Assembly: GCF_003047105.1 (NCBI RefSeq)
Contig: NZ_CP028475.1
Location: 1,550,001-1,614,000 of the forward strand
Length of the DNA: 64,000 nucleotides
Origin: Celeribacter baekdonensis
Lineage (GTDB): Bacteria > Pseudomonadota > Alphaproteobacteria > Rhodobacterales > Rhodobacteraceae
Direction of reading: 5' to 3'
Part shown: piece by piece, positions 17,414-27,468 of the stretch
Layout: the number at the start of each line of letters is the position of its first letter
Numbering within the stretch: position 1 is the stretch's first letter
The notes under the pieces: model-generated
What the model was told of the DNA's origin: nothing
The model's database searches: none
What the model saw: the letters and a program-made list of their open reading frames with translations, nothing else
Made by a program: the position numbers and the translations under genes

Positions 17414-18424
17414 ATGGACAATCTGGAGACTGACCTGCAAAAGGCCGTAGCGGATTTAGAAGACATCTCCGATTTTTCGCGCGCAGAATGGTGCGACGCG
17501 ATTGAAGATCTGTCCGAAGAGCTCGGCTATTATCAGCCGCTCGGTTCCGATTTCTCGGCGGCGTTCCTGGATGAAAAACCTCGGCTCTTGGTGTGTTTTG
17601 ACACCTATGAACGCGCAACAGAGCGCACCGATCTGGGCTACCCGCACGGGATGATGCTGGCCGCTCATCACGGTTGGTCCACCCTCACCCTGATCGCCCA
17701 TGGCCCCGACCCCAAAAACGTCTGGTTCCGCGCGCCTGAAATCACCCGCTATTTCGACCGTCTCGTCGACGAAGGCTTTTTTGAGGATTTCGATCAGGTG
17801 GTGTTTTACGGTGCCGGGGCCTGTGGTTACGCCGCAGCCGCCTATTCCGTGGTTGCCCCCGGCGCGACCGTGATCGCCATTGCGCCCCAAGCCACACTGG
17901 ATGGCCGTCTGGCGTCCTGGGATCATCGTTTCCCGGCCACTCGCCGGATGGATTTCACCTCCCGCTATGGCTTTGCCCCAAATATGGTTGATGGTGCAGA
18001 TCGGGTGTTTATCCTGTATGATCCAAAGATAGAAATGGACGCGATACACGCCGCCCTGTTTCATCAACCTCATGTCAGCCGCGTCCCCTGCCGCTTGTTT
18101 GGTGCCGACCCGGAATTTGAAATGATGGAAATGGGGGCTTTGGCACCGATCTTAGTGGCCGCGATGCAGGGCACTCTCGATCAACGCCGGATGACACAGG
18201 CGTTGCGCATGCGGCGCGAGCATTTGGGCTATCTGCGTCGGCTTTTGGGGGAACTGGCCCCGGACAACCGTCCGATGCAAACCGCGCTTTTGTGCCGCCA
18301 TGTGGTCAAAACCCGCCCCGGCGCGCGTCGGTTCCGCCGCGCTTTGCAAACGGCAACATCCGCTTTGGAAGAAAAAGGTGTGGCATTGCCGTGGGAAAAG
18401 GAGACTGAGGGCGTGGACGGTTAA
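17414..18424 (+). CDS. Conserved alphaproteobacterial protein, possible alpha/beta-hydrolase-like fold
   Basis: A 336-residue protein. The middle has strand-turn-helix motifs reminiscent of alpha/beta hydrolases: LLVCFDTYER, STLTLIAHGPDPKNVWF, then VVFYGAGACGYAAAAYSVVAPGATVIAIAPQAT. In the last, GAGACGY is at the nucleophile-elbow position, with Cys in place of the usual Ser. The C-terminus is a basic helical region (RRRMTQALRMRREHLGYLRRLL). Related sequences are sometimes labelled phosphoadenosine phosphosulfate reductase, but no PAPS-reductase motif is visible. It is not in an operon with ureG, which converges with it. Confidence 0.55.
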   Translation: MDNLETDLQKAVADLEDISDFSRAEWCDAIEDLSEELGYYQPLGSDFSAAFLDEKPRLLVCFDTYERATERTDLGYPHGMMLAAHHGWSTLTLIAHGPDPKNVWFRAPEITRYFDRLVDEGFFEDFDQVVFYGAGACGYAAAAYSVVAPGATVIAIAPQATLDGRLASWDHRFPATRRMDFTSRYGFAPNMVDGADRVFILYDPKIEMDAIHAALFHQPHVSRVPCRLFGADPEFEMMEMGALAPILVAAMQGTLDQRRMTQALRMRREHLGYLRRLLGELAPDNRPMQTALLCRHVVKTRPGARRFRRALQTATSALEEKGVALPWEKETEGVDG

Positions 18425-18440
18425 GTCCAGCCTTCCTCGC

Positions 18441-19055
18441 TCACATCAGCCCACCATCCTCCTCGACAAACCGCACCGCCTCAGTGACGCCTTGGCCCGT
18501 GCGCAATGACGCCATGATATAGGGCCGCCCCCCACGGGCGCGTTTGGTATCCGCCTCCAAAAGCGCCGGGTCGACGCCAACATAGGGCGCAAGATCAACC
18601 TTGTTGACGATCAACAAATCAGACCGTGTCACCCCCGGCCCGCGCTTGCGTGGGATGTCCTGTCCGGCGGCGGTGTCGATCACATAGATCGTCAAATCCG
18701 CCAATTCCGGCGAAAACGTCGCGGCCAAATTGTCGCCGCCGCTTTCAATCAATATCACATCAAGATCCGGAAACGCCGCGTTCAAATCCGCCACGGCGGC
18801 CAGATTGATCGAGGCATCTTCGCGGATCGCCGTATGCGGGCAACCGCCCGTTTCCACGCCGCGGATGCGTTCCATCGGCAAGATTTGTTGCCGCATCAAC
18901 GCCTCCGCATCCTCGCGGGTGTAGATGTCATTGGTGATCACCGCGACCGAGTAGGTCTCTGCCAAAGCCTTGGCCAAAGCCCCGGTCAATGTGGTTTTAC
19001 CCGCCCCCACAGGGCCGCCGATTCCAACGCGCAAAGGTCCGTTTGGGGATGCCAT
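18441..19055 (-). CDS. ureG: Urease accessory GTPase UreG
   Basis: The GTPase drives nickel insertion into apo-urease with UreE, UreF and UreD. The 204-residue protein has the P-loop [11 protein letters not shown], the CPH metal motif in [32 protein letters not shown] and the base-recognition NKVDLAP. It has no histidine-rich N-terminal extension. Nickel storage seems to be left to UreE. The start at 19055 follows AGGAG by 7 bases. It is the last gene of the ureEFG unit. Confidence 0.96.
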   Translation of the reverse strand: MASPNGPLRVGIGGPVGAGKTTLTGALAKALAETYSVAVITNDIYTREDAEALMRQQILPMERIRGVETGGCPHTAIREDASINLAAVADLNAAFPDLDVILIESGGDNLAATFSPELADLTIYVIDTAAGQDIPRKRGPGVTRSDLLIVNKVDLAPYVGVDPALLEADTKRARGGRPYIMASLRTGQGVTEAVRFVEEDGGLM

Positions 19056-19101
19056 TATCTGTCTCCTGTTCACTAAAGCGTTTCGTGGTTCTGATGGGCT
19101 C

Positions 19102-19737
19102 TCAGGTCTTGAAAATACGCACATCCATGTCTTCGTGGCGCGCCGCCATCAGATCGGCGGCAAAAGCCCCGGTCGTTAGCCCCGCCTCCGTTGCGGCCAA
19201 AGCCTCTTCGGCCACTTGCTCGATCACTTGGTGCATATTGGACAACACCGTCTGCCCCGCCGCCTGCCCCAAAGGCACAAAGCGCACGGCGGCGGACACA
19301 AGATTGGAGGTAAAGCTATGAAGGTATAGGGAAATCACAGTTTTAACCGGCAAATCAAGCGCGCGCGCGGCCTCCGCGACTGCCACAGGCAAAGCCCGCG
19401 CCTGGGCCTTTATTCCGCCCATTTGCGTCACGGTTCTGGCAAAGGCCGCGCCTTGTTCAGAGGTCTCGTGCCAGCGCTCACGCGTGCCCGCCAAAGCCTC
19501 CGCCAAGGCTGCCATTTCATCGGCATCTGCGCCCTGCAACACCATCGACATCAGCCAAGCATCGACCCGTCCTCCGCCTTTTTGCAGCGTCAGCGTTAAC
19601 CACGTCTCAAGGCTTGCACCATCGCTCACCGCACCCTCTGTGATCGCCAATTCCAGCGCATGGGAATAGGCGAACGCCCCCAGCGGAAAAGCCGGTGAGA
19701 GCCATTGGGTCAGGGTGAGCAGGCTTTGGTCAGTCAT
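19102..19737 (-). CDS. ureF: Urease accessory protein UreF
   Basis: An all-helical protein of 211 residues that bridges UreG and UreD during urease maturation. Typical segments are [21 protein letters not shown] at the N-terminus and [23 protein letters not shown] later. The start at 19737 overlaps the 3' end of ureE by 8 bases. The open frame upstream runs through the histidine-coding repeat of ureE and is not coding. Translational coupling with ureE is likely. Confidence 0.94.
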   Translation of the reverse strand: MTDQSLLTLTQWLSPAFPLGAFAYSHALELAITEGAVSDGASLETWLTLTLQKGGGRVDAWLMSMVLQGADADEMAALAEALAGTRERWHETSEQGAAFARTVTQMGGIKAQARALPVAVAEAARALDLPVKTVISLYLHSFTSNLVSAAVRFVPLGQAAGQTVLSNMHQVIEQVAEEALAATEAGLTTGAFAADLMAARHEDMDVRIFKT

Positions 19738-20308
19738 GGGGGTGATCCTGGGAATGGTCGTGGGCGTGCGCGTGGTGGTGATCATGGTCATGCGTGTGGC
19801 TGTGATCATGGCTGTGGTCGCCATGCTCATGTCCCATATGTTGATGATCCCCATGCTCATGCCCCATGGTGCGACCATGGCCATAGGCCCCGCCTTCCGG
19901 GCTAAACGGTGCAATAATGTCGTGCACCTCGGCCCCCAACTGTTCCAACATCGCCTTTAGCACCGGATCGCGTTGGATCACCAAACGATCCGGCGCGATT
20001 TCGCAGGGCGTATGACGGTTGCCGATGTGCCACGCGTAGCGCGTCACCGTGTCGCCCGTGATCGCCAAAAGCGCCTCCTCGGCGGCCACCACACCAATGA
20101 TCCGCCCGTCCTCAAGCCGGATACCATCGCCAGCCTGCAACGAAATAGTCTGCGGCAAATCGAGGAAAATCGTGTCCCCCGCAGCGGTCATCAACTTTTT
20201 GCGCCGCAACAACCGTTGATCATAGGTTAACGCAACCGTGTCGCTGACTGCGTTTGTGGCTCCGACGCCACCGCCGGGCAGCACGTCAAAGGCTTTCATC
20301 GCGCTCAT
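19730..20308 (-). CDS. ureE: Urease nickel metallochaperone UreE with long histidine-rich tail
   Basis: Binds nickel and delivers it to UreG for urease activation. The 192-residue protein has the UreE N-terminal domain (RRKKLMTAAGDTIFLDLPQT) and the metal-binding domain with WHIGNRHTP. The final 50 residues are dominated by His and Asp, with the octapeptide MGHEHGDH present twice, and form a large nickel reservoir. It heads the ureEFG unit. Its promoter must lie in the 120 bases shared with the divergent gene at 20430. Confidence 0.95.
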   Translation of the reverse strand: MSAMKAFDVLPGGGVGATNAVSDTVALTYDQRLLRRKKLMTAAGDTIFLDLPQTISLQAGDGIRLEDGRIIGVVAAEEALLAITGDTVTRYAWHIGNRHTPCEIAPDRLVIQRDPVLKAMLEQLGAEVHDIIAPFSPEGGAYGHGRTMGHEHGDHQHMGHEHGDHSHDHSHTHDHDHHHAHAHDHSQDHPHD

Positions 20309-20429
20309 TTCATACTCTCCTTCAAGAATTGGGACTTTCTTAACCGACTCGCCCCCAAATAGAGGTCAAGGAGACCCAGACCATGAGTTCTAAGCCCATA
20401 TCCTTTGACCCCATAACCGCTGTGACGCC

Positions 20430-21497
20430 ATGACTTTGTCCCCGCATGATCATCCCGCCTTAGAGGCCGTAGATGAATTGGCCGAGGTCCGCGCGCACAT
20501 CGAACGTCTGCGCGAGCGGGAGGCGGAGCTTTGCGACGAGATCCGAAGCTTTGCAACACAGACCGGCGGAATGCGCGTCTGTGGCACCTCCCGCGATGCC
20601 GTGATCGAACAGCGTCGTCCGCGCCGGGTTGACCTTGGAAAGCTGCCGAAAGAGGTCTTTCTCGATCCAAACCTTCTCATCGAGCAGACCGAAACCGTTG
20701 TGTTGATCTGGCCGAAAACAACATCCGCCGCTGTGCCCGCGCGCCTCCCCGCATCGGTCGCAGATGTGGATACAGCACAGATTGCAGAGGTCGCGGACCT
20801 CCACAACGCCGCATCGGACCTGCCGCAAGGTGATGTTGTCGAGACTGCGCACATGAGCACAGAGTTGCGTGGCCTGGATGAGATCACAGACATCGACGGC
20901 ACGCCTGAGCCGATGCCAGAGCTGGACCATGACCTTGCCACCGCACCAGACATGGGCCTTGCTCCTCCGACGGCAGAAATGCGCACCATTGGCGCACCGC
21001 TCAATGAAGAAGACCCGATCGGCGACATGCTGGACCTCGGTGCTCGAGTGAATGACATCGAAAGCGATTTCTCCTTAGATGAGGTGCCTTCTGATCCCCC
21101 CCCATACGCGAGCTGCGATTGCGCCCCCCAAAGCGATGACGTGCCCATGGACACCAGTGACGATCCTTTTGGCCTCAAGGACGCGGTCCCCACACAGAGT
21201 GCTTCGGCACCGTTGGAGGTGGATGAGGCCGGGGCACCCGAATGTGCGGCCCCGCGCGATCTACGCCCGACCGCCCATGCACATCTGCAACCCATGGCCG
21301 GTTTGCACGAAGAAGAGGTCGCACAGGCCCTTGCCGACGCTGACACGCCGCTCGATCCGGTGACATTGTCCGACGCCCTGAGTGAGGCCCAAACTCTTGA
21401 AACCCAAATGGATTTACAGGTGGAGCTTGGCGGCGTTGATCTGAGTGATGACCTGCCCGCCGCCTTTGCCACATCCCGTGCGATCTCGGGCGTTTGA
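20430..21497 (+). CDS. Acidic protein of unknown function with N-terminal coiled coil (paralogue 1)
   Basis: A 355-residue protein. Residues 12-45 are a coiled coil (DELAEVRAHIERLREREAEL). Residues 48-98 form a small conserved region (SRDAVIEQRRPRRVDLGKLPKEVFLDP). The remaining 250 residues are low-complexity and strongly acidic with no recognised domain. The first 95 residues align with the whole of the smaller protein encoded next to it, so the two are tandem paralogues. It sits between ureE and ureC on the opposite strand, splitting the urease locus. Start MTLSPHDHP; another start cannot be excluded. Confidence 0.55.
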   Translation: MTLSPHDHPALEAVDELAEVRAHIERLREREAELCDEIRSFATQTGGMRVCGTSRDAVIEQRRPRRVDLGKLPKEVFLDPNLLIEQTETVVLIWPKTTSAAVPARLPASVADVDTAQIAEVADLHNAASDLPQGDVVETAHMSTELRGLDEITDIDGTPEPMPELDHDLATAPDMGLAPPTAEMRTIGAPLNEEDPIGDMLDLGARVNDIESDFSLDEVPSDPPPYASCDCAPQSDDVPMDTSDDPFGLKDAVPTQSASAPLEVDEAGAPECAAPRDLRPTAHAHLQPMAGLHEEEVAQALADADTPLDPVTLSDALSEAQTLETQMDLQVELGGVDLSDDLPAAFATSRAISGV

Positions 21498-21553
21498 CCC
21501 GAGCGCGATGTCCCGCCGCACCACACCATGATGAATCCAGAAGGAGAAACACG

Positions 21554-21883
21554 ATGTTCATGACCCGATCCCCGGCCGACGAGTTGGCCAGTTTGCGCGC
21601 CAAAATCGCCGAATTGCGCGCCCGCGAGACCGCTTTGGAAGCGCGCTTTATCGAAATGAACGATACGGGGCGCTTTGTTGGATTTTCCTATGACGTCGTG
21701 GTGTCGCGCACCGCGTATCAAGTGTTTGACATTTCCAAACTGCCGGACAGCATCCTCAACGACGATCGTTTTTACGCAACCAAACATGTGACCTCGATCC
21801 GCGTCGAACCGCGCGATGAGACCGACGCCTTCATGCTGCCGCAGCACGCGGGCGAAGAGTTTGACGTGATCGAACACCATTAA
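21554..21883 (+). CDS. Small protein of unknown function with N-terminal coiled coil (paralogue 2)
   Basis: A 109-residue protein. DELASLRAKIAELRARETAL (residues 9-28) is a coiled coil. It is followed by SYDVVVSRTAYQVFDISKLPDSILND and VTSIRVEP, matching residue by residue the pattern in the preceding larger protein (ISKLP versus LGKLP). It ends where the larger protein begins its acidic tail. AAGGAGA at 21541-21547 gives a good ribosome binding site for the ATG at 21554. It lies 56 bases after paralogue 1 and converges with ureC. Confidence 0.6.
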   Translation: MFMTRSPADELASLRAKIAELRARETALEARFIEMNDTGRFVGFSYDVVVSRTAYQVFDISKLPDSILNDDRFYATKHVTSIRVEPRDETDAFMLPQHAGEEFDVIEHH

Positions 21884-21917
21884 AGTCTCGATCTTGAAAT
21901 CGACCCAAGCAGGCCGT

Positions 21918-23630
21918 TCAAAACAGAAAATAGCGTTGCGCCATGGGCAGTTCCGAGGCAGGTTCACAGGTCAACAACTCTCCATCGGCGCGCACCTCGT
22001 ATGTTTCAGGATTGACGTCGATCTTAGGCGTTGCCGTGTTCATCACCATCGACGATTTGCCAATCTTGCGGGTGTTTTCCACCGCCACGGTTTGTTTGCG
22101 GAGCCCCAAAGAGGCGCCGATGCCCTCGGCCTGCGCCGCAGCCGAGACGAACAACACGGCGGAATGTTCCACCGCGCGCCCCATGGCACCAAACATCGGG
22201 CGGGTATAGACGGGTTGCGGCGTCGGTATGGAGGCATTTGGATCGCCCATTTGCGCCACCGCGATTGAGCCGCCCAAAAGCACCATCTCCGGTTTCACCC
22301 CAAAGAATGCCGGCGACCACATCACCAAATCGGCGCGTTTACCGACCTCGATCGACCCAATTTCGCGGCTCATCCCATGGGCAATCGCCGGGTTGATCGT
22401 GTATTTCGCGATGTAACGCTTGACCCGAACGTTGTCATTGTCGCCCGTCTCGTCCGACAAGCGACCGCGTTGTTTCTTCATCTTATCTGCCGTTTGCCAT
22501 GTGCGGATCAAGACTTCGCCCACCCGGCCCATCGCCTGACTGTCAGAGGCGATGATCGAAAACGCGCCCATGTCATGCAGGATGTCTTCGGCGGCAATCG
22601 TTTCTTTGCGAATGCGCGACTCTGCAAAAGCCACATCCTCGGGGATGGATTTGTCGAGATGGTGACACACCATGAGCATGTCGAGGTGTTCTTCCAAGGT
22701 GTTGACCGTGTAGGGCCGGGTCGGGTTGGTCGACGACGGGATCACATGCTCCTCGCCCACCACTTTGATGATGTCCGGGGCGTGACCGCCCCCCGCGCCT
22801 TCGGTGTGAAAGGCGTGGATTGTACGGCCTTTCATCGCCTTGACCGTGTTCTCGACAAAGCCGGATTCGTTCAACGTATCGGTGTGGATCATCACCTGAA
22901 CGTCCATGTCATCGGCCACCGACAGACAGCAATCAATCGCGCCGGGCGTGGTGCCCCAATCCTCGTGCAGCTTGAGCGCAGCCGCGCCCGCCTTGACCAT
23001 TTCGACCAAAGCCTGAGGTTGGCTCGCATTCCCCTTGCCCGCCAGCGCGATGTTCATCGGCACACCGTCAAGCGCCTGCAACATCCGGCCAATATGCCAC
23101 GGACCGGGCGTACAGGTGGTTGCCAAAGTGCCATGCGCCGGTCCCGTGCCGCCGCCCAACATCGTGGTCAGGCCGGAATGTAGAGCGTCTTCAATCTGTT
23201 GCGGGCAAATAAAGTGGATGTGGCTGTCAAAGCCCCCCGCCGTGATGATCCGGCCTTCGCCTGCGATCACTTCGGTGCCGGGACCGACGATGATGTCAAC
23301 ATTCGGTTGGGTGTCCGGGTTCCCGGCCTTACCGATCCCCGCAATACGTCCGCTTTTGAGACCGATGTCGGCCTTGAAAATCCCGGTCACATCCAAAATC
23401 AAGGCGTTGGTGATCACCGTATCAACAGCGCCTTGAGCGCGCGACAATTGCGACTGGCCCATACCATCGCGGATCACTTTACCGCCGCCAAATTTGACCT
23501 CTTCGCCATAAGGCCCGGTCAGGTCGCGTTCGACCTCGATGATCAAATCCGTGTCGGCCAAACGCAGTTTGTCGCCCGTCGTAGGGCCAAACATATCGGC
23601 ATAAGTCGCGCGGGAAATTTTTGCAGGCAT
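21918..23630 (-). CDS. ureC: Urease alpha subunit (catalytic)
   Basis: Hydrolyses urea to ammonia and carbamate in the cytoplasm. The 570-residue protein has the family's active-site set: HIHFICPQQ (two nickel-binding His), [14 protein letters not shown] with the carbamylated Lys, [25 protein letters not shown], the flap [22 protein letters not shown] with catalytic His, and [12 protein letters not shown] with the nickel-binding Asp. Length is normal. It is the last gene of ureDAB-x-C. Confidence 0.98.
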   Translation of the reverse strand: MPAKISRATYADMFGPTTGDKLRLADTDLIIEVERDLTGPYGEEVKFGGGKVIRDGMGQSQLSRAQGAVDTVITNALILDVTGIFKADIGLKSGRIAGIGKAGNPDTQPNVDIIVGPGTEVIAGEGRIITAGGFDSHIHFICPQQIEDALHSGLTTMLGGGTGPAHGTLATTCTPGPWHIGRMLQALDGVPMNIALAGKGNASQPQALVEMVKAGAAALKLHEDWGTTPGAIDCCLSVADDMDVQVMIHTDTLNESGFVENTVKAMKGRTIHAFHTEGAGGGHAPDIIKVVGEEHVIPSSTNPTRPYTVNTLEEHLDMLMVCHHLDKSIPEDVAFAESRIRKETIAAEDILHDMGAFSIIASDSQAMGRVGEVLIRTWQTADKMKKQRGRLSDETGDNDNVRVKRYIAKYTINPAIAHGMSREIGSIEVGKRADLVMWSPAFFGVKPEMVLLGGSIAVAQMGDPNASIPTPQPVYTRPMFGAMGRAVEHSAVLFVSAAAQAEGIGASLGLRKQTVAVENTRKIGKSSMVMNTATPKIDVNPETYEVRADGELLTCEPASELPMAQRYFLF

Positions 23631-23641
23631 CTCGGTCCCTC

Positions 23642-23887
23642 TCAGTACGTCTGATAGGCAGAGCGCATCTCATCCGTGCGCTGCCGTGTTAAATCTGCCA
23701 AACAGCTGTTCGTGATCAGCGGCTGAATCGACCCGCCCTCATAGAGCACAGCATCGGCGGCCTGATAGTCCTGATACGAACAGATGTTCCTATCGGTTTG
23801 GGTCATTGCATTGTCGCAATCCACCTTCGGCGCGTCCGCCAAAGCCGGTCCGAAAAACGAAATGAATATCAGAGCCTTACGGATCAC
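23642..23887 (-). CDS. Short LprI-like (DUF1311) exported protein in the urease operon
   Basis: An 81-residue protein with a signal-like N-terminus ([17 protein letters not shown]). It has the LprI-type cysteine framework [25 protein letters not shown], then jumps directly to [26 protein letters not shown]. Usual family members have roughly 45 more residues between these parts (the QRAW-x-x-F-R-D-x-x-C region), so an in-frame internal deletion is likely. The start overlaps the ureB stop by 4 bases and the gene ends 11 bases before ureC. Its role in urease is unknown. Confidence 0.65.
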   Translation of the reverse strand: MIRKALIFISFFGPALADAPKVDCDNAMTQTDRNICSYQDYQAADAVLYEGGSIQPLITNSCLADLTRQRTDEMRSAYQTY

Positions 23888-24189
23888 AATTCACCCATCA
23901 CTTTCTGATTGAAGCCATAGACTTCGCGCTTGCCCGACAGCGGCACAAGGCTGATTTCGCGGGTTTGGCCCGGCTCGAACCGCACGGCCGTGCCCGCCGC
24001 AATGTCGAGCCGTTTGCCGCGTGCGGCGTTGCGGTCAAAGGACAGCGCCTCATTGGTCTCATGGAAATGGTAATGTGAGCCGACCTGCACCGGGCGATCG
24101 CCGGTGTTAGAAACCTCAAGCACCGTCACCTCAGCGCCCGCGTTCAACTCGATGTCGCCCTCTTTGATGAAATACTCTCCAGGGATCAT
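23884..24189 (-). CDS. ureB: Urease beta subunit
   Basis: A structural urease subunit of 101 residues. It starts [18 protein letters not shown] and contains [18 protein letters not shown] and [18 protein letters not shown], all standard for UreB. It is the separate form, not fused to UreA. It lies between ureA (10 bases) and the LprI-like gene (4-base overlap). Confidence 0.97.
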   Translation of the reverse strand: MIPGEYFIKEGDIELNAGAEVTVLEVSNTGDRPVQVGSHYHFHETNEALSFDRNAARGKRLDIAAGTAVRFEPGQTREISLVPLSGKREVYGFNQKVMGEL

Positions 24190-24199
24190 GGCGGTCTCC

Positions 24200-24502
24200 T
24201 TAACGAATGGGGTGATGAACAGTGACCAATTTGGTGCCATCCGGGAAAGTCGCCTCGACCTGCACCTCGGGGATCATTTCGGCGATGCCCTCCATACACA
24301 TGTCTTTGGTCACGACATGCGCCGCCGATTGCATCAACTCGGACACCATTTTGCCGTCCCGCGCGCCTTCGACGACGAAATCGGTGATCAAGGCGATGGC
24401 CTCGGGATGATTGAGTTTCACACCCCGCGCAAGGCGCCCACGCGCCACCATTGCGGCCAAAGAGATCAAAAGTTTATCCTTTTCCCTCGGGGTCAGGTTC
24501 AT
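24200..24502 (-). CDS. ureA: Urease gamma subunit
   Basis: A 100-residue structural subunit. [48 protein letters not shown] and VTVHHPIR are diagnostic. It is the second gene of the ureDAB-x-C unit, 23 bases after ureD. Confidence 0.97.
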   Translation of the reverse strand: MNLTPREKDKLLISLAAMVARGRLARGVKLNHPEAIALITDFVVEGARDGKMVSELMQSAAHVVTKDMCMEGIAEMIPEVQVEATFPDGTKLVTVHHPIR

Positions 24503-24525
24503 GGTCGTCCCTCGTTCAATTCAAG

Positions 24526-25362
24526 TCACATTTGCCAGACGCGCGGCAAATCCACGCCTCTGATCTGGTTCAAAACCCGCGCCACATAGCGCCTCAGCGG
24601 ATAGCCATCAGGTGCCATCGCCCGGATCACAAGTTTGCCGTTCCAACCCGACACCCCGGCGCTCACGCCCTCTTGCGCCGTCTGTTTGACCAGATCGGCC
24701 AAGGCTTCGGCACCCGGCGCGAACATTCCGATGGTCGCCACGGCGCGCGCGCCATTCAATGTCACCGCATGATCGCGCGCGGCCAAAAGGGCAGCGTCGA
24801 TTTCCAGTGGCTCCAAGAATTCAAGCCGACCGGCGCGACGGATCTCGCGACGGTCGCGCAGGTGCAGCGTTTGCAGCGTCTCGCCCATGGCAGCACGGCC
24901 CAAGATCAACGACTCGACACAGGTGAACTGTGCATCCCCGGCGATCTGCGCACAGGTGCGGCGGTTCAATCGCGCCTTTTCAAACAGGATGGTTTCCTGC
25001 GGCAACCAATCAAGCCGCGCCCCCGCCCCGGCAATGAGCCGCACCGAGACATCCGCATCCGCACCATGGGCAACAGAGGCATAGGCGCGCTCGGCGGTTT
25101 GTGTGGTGCCAACAAGCGCCGCGCCCGCCTCAACCTCAAGCGTGTAATCCAACTGATCCCCGGCGGTTAACCCCCCGGATGTGTTGAGAAAAACCACCTC
25201 TGGCACCGTGGTGTGCACCCGTGGCAACATTGCTTTTGCGGAGCCGGATTGATGCAAATCCTTCAACCCATTCACGCCCATGACCACAAGCGCACGCCCC
25301 CGCACACGCTGCATATGAGGTGCAGCGCTTTGAAGCGGGGTCTGAGATGAGGTGTCAAGCAT
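24526..25362 (-). CDS. ureD: Urease accessory protein UreD
   Basis: The scaffold protein that binds apo-urease and UreF during nickel insertion. It is 278 residues. FLNTSGGLTAGDQLDY, GTTQTAERAYAS and LPQETILFEKARLNR are the conserved motifs. An in-frame TTG at 25374 is possible, but the ATG at 25362 has GGAG six bases upstream and is preferred. It is the first gene of the urease structural operon and divergent from pyrC. Confidence 0.95.
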   Translation of the reverse strand: MLDTSSQTPLQSAAPHMQRVRGRALVVMGVNGLKDLHQSGSAKAMLPRVHTTVPEVVFLNTSGGLTAGDQLDYTLEVEAGAALVGTTQTAERAYASVAHGADADVSVRLIAGAGARLDWLPQETILFEKARLNRRTCAQIAGDAQFTCVESLILGRAAMGETLQTLHLRDRREIRRAGRLEFLEPLEIDAALLAARDHAVTLNGARAVATIGMFAPGAEALADLVKQTAQEGVSAGVSGWNGKLVIRAMAPDGYPLRRYVARVLNQIRGVDLPRVWQM

Positions 25363-25524
25363 CCGGGTCTCCAAGTCGTCACCACGCTAGCCTCGGCCCC
25401 GCGCAGGCTTCAATCCCGCAGCCGCCCGATTGTACACAATCGCCGCGAAAACTGACCATCCGCTTAAAAAATAAGCACGAACTGCCATCTGGTGCTTTGT
25501 GCCGGAACGCGGTAATTCAGGGGC

Positions 25525-26565
25525 ATGACCGATACACTCACCCTCCGCCGCCCCGACGATTGGCATTTGCATCTGCGCGATGGCGCGATGCTCAATGCCA
25601 TTCTGCCCGAAACCACACGTCACTTTGCCCGCGCAATCGTGATGCCGAACCTTGTGCCCCCCGTGGTCACCGGCGACGACGCAGCCGCCTACCGCGAGCG
25701 CATCCTCAAAGCAAACCCGCGCAAAGGTCAGTTTGAGCCTCTGATGACGCTCTATTTGACCGAGCAAACAGACCCAAATGATGTGGCCATGGCGCATGCC
25801 AGCGGTTTGGTGAAGGCGGTGAAATTATATCCGGCCGGGGCGACGACCAATTCGGCCTCGGGTGTCACGAATTTCGAAAACGTGCGCGCTGTGTTGGAAA
25901 AAATGGCCGAGATCGGCCTGCCGCTTTGCATCCATGGCGAGGTGGTGACGCCGGACGTGGATATTTTTGACCGTGAGAAAGTGTTCATCGACACCCTGCT
26001 CGACCCGATCCGCCGCACCACCCCCGGCCTCAAAGTGGTGATGGAACACATCACCACGAAGGACGGCGTGGACTATGCCCGTTCAGTGGATCAGGGATTG
26101 GGCGCAACGATCACCACACATCACCTTGTGATCAATCGCAACCACATCCTCGTGGGCGGGATCAAACCGCATTATTATTGCCTGCCCGTGGCCAAACGTG
26201 AAACGCATCGTCTGGCTCTGGTGGAGGCGGCGACCTCGGGTGACAAACAGTTCTTTTTGGGCACCGATTCCGCACCACATCTGGACGGCGCGAAAGAGAC
26301 CGCATGTGGGTGCGCGGGCTGTTTCACCGCCACGAACACCATGTCGATTCTCGCCGAAGTGTTTGAAAAAGAGGGAAAACTGGACGCTCTCGAAGCCTTC
26401 ACCTCGATCAACGGGCCAACATTCTATGGCCTGCCGCTCAATGAGGCGACGATCACGCTGCGCCGGGGCGATCCGGTCCGCTACCCCGATAAAATCGACA
26501 CCGAAAACGGTCCCGTGACCGTATTTGACCCGCAAATGCCGCTCCATTGGAGCGTCGAGGCCTAA
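25525..26565 (+). CDS. pyrC: Dihydroorotase (class II)
   Basis: Converts carbamoyl aspartate to dihydroorotate in pyrimidine synthesis. It is 346 residues, the usual class II length. The zinc-site motif is [12 protein letters not shown]. The carbamylated Lys is in [15 protein letters not shown]. Further His ligands are in CIHGEV and EHITT, and the catalytic Asp is in FLGTDSAPH. pyrE follows after 18 bases. Confidence 0.97.
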   Translation: MTDTLTLRRPDDWHLHLRDGAMLNAILPETTRHFARAIVMPNLVPPVVTGDDAAAYRERILKANPRKGQFEPLMTLYLTEQTDPNDVAMAHASGLVKAVKLYPAGATTNSASGVTNFENVRAVLEKMAEIGLPLCIHGEVVTPDVDIFDREKVFIDTLLDPIRRTTPGLKVVMEHITTKDGVDYARSVDQGLGATITTHHLVINRNHILVGGIKPHYYCLPVAKRETHRLALVEAATSGDKQFFLGTDSAPHLDGAKETACGCAGCFTATNTMSILAEVFEKEGKLDALEAFTSINGPTFYGLPLNEATITLRRGDPVRYPDKIDTENGPVTVFDPQMPLHWSVEA

Positions 26566-26583
26566 GACGAAAGAGACCGCCAG

Positions 26584-27264
26584 ATGATCCCCTCCTCCTT
26601 TCCTGACGAGACAGAAATCGCCCGTTTGACGGCGCGGATGTTGTTGGAAATCAAAGCCGTGCATTTCAACGCGCGCGAGCCCTTCACGCTGGCCTCTGGC
26701 CTGCCCAGCCCAACCTACATCGACTGTCGCAAACTGATTTCCTACCCCCGCATTCGCGCGACCTTGATGGATTTCCTGTCGGTGTCTGTGATGCGCGAAG
26801 CCGGGTTTGAGGCGTTTGACAATATCGCAGGCGGCGAAACGGCGGGCATTCCTTTTGCCGCGATGGTGGCCGAACGTCTGGCCCTGCCGATGACCTATGT
26901 GCGCAAAAAACCCAAAGGCTACGGTCGCAATGCCCGGATCGAAGGGCAGATGAGCGAGGGCGAGCGGGTGTTGTTGGTCGAAGATTTGACCACCGATGGC
27001 GGCTCGAAATTGTCCTTTGTCGATGCGATCCGTGAGACCGGCGCAACGTGCGGCTGGACAGCGGTGATTTTTTACTACGGGATTTTCCCGGAAACGGAAA
27101 AGACGCTGGGCGATCATGGCGTGAAACTGATCAGCCTGTGCACATGGTGGGATGTTTTGGCCGAGGCCAAACGCCAAGGTGCCTTTGACGCCGAAACGCT
27201 CGCAGAGGTGGAGAAATTCCTCAACGCCCCACGCGAATGGCAAGAGGCCAATAAAAAGGCCTGA
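26584..27264 (+). CDS. pyrE: Orotate phosphoribosyltransferase
   Basis: Transfers PRPP to orotate to give OMP. The 226-residue type I phosphoribosyltransferase has the PRPP loop [14 protein letters not shown], the loop [19 protein letters not shown] and an N-terminal [18 protein letters not shown] substrate region. It is in a two-gene unit with pyrC and is ended by the hairpin at 27295. Confidence 0.96.
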   Translation: MIPSSFPDETEIARLTARMLLEIKAVHFNAREPFTLASGLPSPTYIDCRKLISYPRIRATLMDFLSVSVMREAGFEAFDNIAGGETAGIPFAAMVAERLALPMTYVRKKPKGYGRNARIEGQMSEGERVLLVEDLTTDGGSKLSFVDAIRETGATCGWTAVIFYYGIFPETEKTLGDHGVKLISLCTWWDVLAEAKRQGAFDAETLAEVEKFLNAPREWQEANKKA

Positions 27265-27294
27265 GGCGGCGGAAATCCGCGCCCGAAATTTATG

Positions 27295-27323
27295 CGCCGC
27301 CCTCAGGGGCGGCGTTTTTCTTT
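27295..27323 (+). terminator. Rho-independent terminator of pyrCE
   Basis: CGCCGCCC (27295-27302), loop TCAG, GGGCGGCG (27307-27314), followed by TTTTTCTTT. It is a perfect 8-bp GC stem 30 bases after pyrE. Confidence 0.85.
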
Positions 27324-27468
27324 GCAAACAGCCAAGTTAGCTTGCCTTGTTCATCTGTGTGCCAGTTATCCACACGTTATACATTTTGAAACCCGGCGCG
27401 CAGGCGGCTATGACACCCAAACCCGCGAGCAACACGCGACTCGCAGGATCATAAAGAGGGCCAGCCGG

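Noticed and set aside
26083..27327. A 414-codon minus-strand frame opposite pyrC-pyrE
   Set aside because: Both genes on the plus strand are certain, and this frame crosses their terminator.
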